Below are positions 38,456 to 39,149 of a DNA stretch of 39,149 bases, one piece after another; the first letter of the stretch is position 1; each line of letters opens with the position of its first letter. Source of the DNA: a virus; the IMG/VR virus record IMGVR_UViG_3300017744_004210, positions 1 through 39,149 of that record; one strand, 5' to 3'. Both the position numbers and the translations under genes were made by a program. The notes below the pieces were generated by a model. That model did not search any database. It worked only from the letters and a program-made list of their open reading frames with translations, and was not told where the DNA came from.

Positions 38456-39149
38456 CTATCCCAATCGGGATTGGAACCTCCTCACTCCCTGGACCATCTG
38501 GTTGATGTGTCAATAAAATATCTGGTTGAATTTCGTTATATTTAGCTCTTAACCATCTACCATCTCTTGCAGTAAGTCCATTATCTACAAAGTCTCTTAT
38601 AGTAGCAGCATCTGTTTCTCCGTTAATTGAAGTAATAATATGTTTTAATCTAGTAGAATTGCTATAATCAGAATCAGGTTCTATTTTTTTCTTTCCTTCT
38701 ACTTCCTCATCAATAGCAGACTGGTCTGCATGAGATAGGAGTTTTACAGTCACTATATTATCAGTATTTGGTAATTTAAATTCTACTTTATTTCCGTTTT
38801 TAAATACCTCTTCATCTATAGGTTTATTATCTAATTTAGATAAATCAACAGTATAAGGTTGACCATCCCAGTAGATTGGATAATCTTTACCGTATGCTAA
38901 TATACGAGCAGCCACCATTAAAGCATTTTTATCCCCTACTAATAATTCGTCATAGTTGATGGATTTATCTACTATTAAAGATTTAATAGCTCTATCTAAT
39001 GCAGTACCGTCTTGAACATAGTTATTATTGGTAAGTATATCTTCTTCTCTGGCTGTCATATATTTCATTTCGACAGTACCTTTTTTAAGAGGAGAAGATT
39101 CAGGATATAATAATCCTTTTGAGGGTAATTCTACCGTTTCGGTAGGTAA
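38427..39149 (-). CDS. Baseplate/tail assembly protein, gp26-like (5' end outside window)
   Basis: The frame is open through the right edge: before the Met at 39068 the codons read VELPSKGLLYPESSPLKKGT, the typical opening of T4 gp26-like proteins, so the true start lies beyond the window. It continues KYMTAREEDILTNNNYVQDG, then AARILAYGKDYPIYWDGQPY, HADQSAIDEEVEGKK and LRAKYNEIQPDI. It ends VPIPIGIGFFYPSLST with TAG. gp26 and relatives help build the baseplate hub and lie just before the tape measure, where other phages encode frameshifting assembly chaperones. The T7 run near its end may give a longer product. Confidence 0.85.
   Translation of the reverse strand, partial: LPTETVELPSKGLLYPESSPLKKGTVEMKYMTAREEDILTNNNYVQDGTALDRAIKSLIVDKSINYDELLVGDKNALMVAARILAYGKDYPIYWDGQPYTVDLSKLDNKPIDEEVFKNGNKVEFKLPNTDNIVTVKLLSHADQSAIDEEVEGKKKIEPDSDYSNSTRLKHIITSINGETDAATIRDFVDNGLTARDGRWLRAKYNEIQPDILLTHQPDGPGSEEVPIPIGIGFFYPSLST

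Noticed and set aside
1-39149. tRNA genes, CRISPR arrays, insertion sequences, attachment sites
   Set aside because: No cloverleaf-like segment, spaced repeat array, transposase gene or flanking inverted or direct repeats were seen; nearly all bases are coding and gaps are under about 110 bases.

Overview
The window looks like about 39 kb of a large contractile-tailed (T4-like) phage that infects a member of the Bacteroidota, probably a marine flavobacterium. The phage assignment rests on a run of T4-type genes: gp26-like baseplate/tail-assembly protein, tape measure, gp48/gp54-like tube initiator, gp53-like LysM baseplate protein, a baseplate hub candidate, gp32 ssDNA-binding protein, UvsX recombinase, 5'-3' exonuclease, gp41/DnaB helicase, NrdA/NrdB and ThyA. 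The host assignment is inference. It rests on exported proteins whose signal peptides end in AYA-Q or TFG-Q, on a TonB-dependent receptor of Bacteroidota type, on mostly absent Shine-Dalgarno sites before starts, and on low GC. Every supported gene lies on the minus strand, so transcription runs from base 39149 toward base 1. Many genes touch or overlap (ATGA, TAATG).

Layout in transcription order. (1) 39149-29365: tail and baseplate block. It has two candidate recoding sites, a T7 run at the end of the gp26-like gene just before the tape measure, and an A7 run inside the hub-like gene. (2) 29316-22457: replication block with a divergent family A DNA polymerase (not the usual T4 family B enzyme), a 152-aa protein, gp32, UvsX, exonuclease, a membrane protein, a nucleotidyltransferase and the helicase. 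A terminator follows. (3) 22350-19647: ribonucleotide reductase, with nrdA interrupted by one in-frame amber codon. (4) 19632-5226: about 14 kb of accessory genes. These are two PF11397-like glycosyltransferases in tandem, other glycosyltransferases, two NodU/CmcH-type carbamoyltransferases, two 2-oxoglutarate oxygenases, and a kinase/nucleotidyltransferase/HAD module. They also include a DUF2061 protein, thioredoxin, QueC and a secreted small protein. (5) 5223-1468: ThyA, QueD, QueE, a dicluster ferredoxin, a nuclease and several small proteins. (6) 1421-1: the first 473 codons of a TonB-dependent receptor, cut by the window edge.

How they may work together: NrdAB, thioredoxin and ThyA supply dNTPs to the polymerase/helicase/UvsX/gp32 machinery. 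QueC, QueD and QueE make the 7-deazaguanine precursor preQ0, and the ferredoxin could feed electrons to QueE. The accessory block looks like a pathway that builds and decorates (glycosylates, carbamoylates, hydroxylates) a glycan or a nucleobase; the target cannot be read from sequence. A recurring minus-strand motif, CTTATATTATAA, sits just upstream of the polymerase, gp32, helicase and one small gene, and in weaker form the tape measure. It is a candidate phage promoter. No tRNA, rRNA, CRISPR array or insertion sequence was seen, and no stretch over 300 bases lacks a gene.
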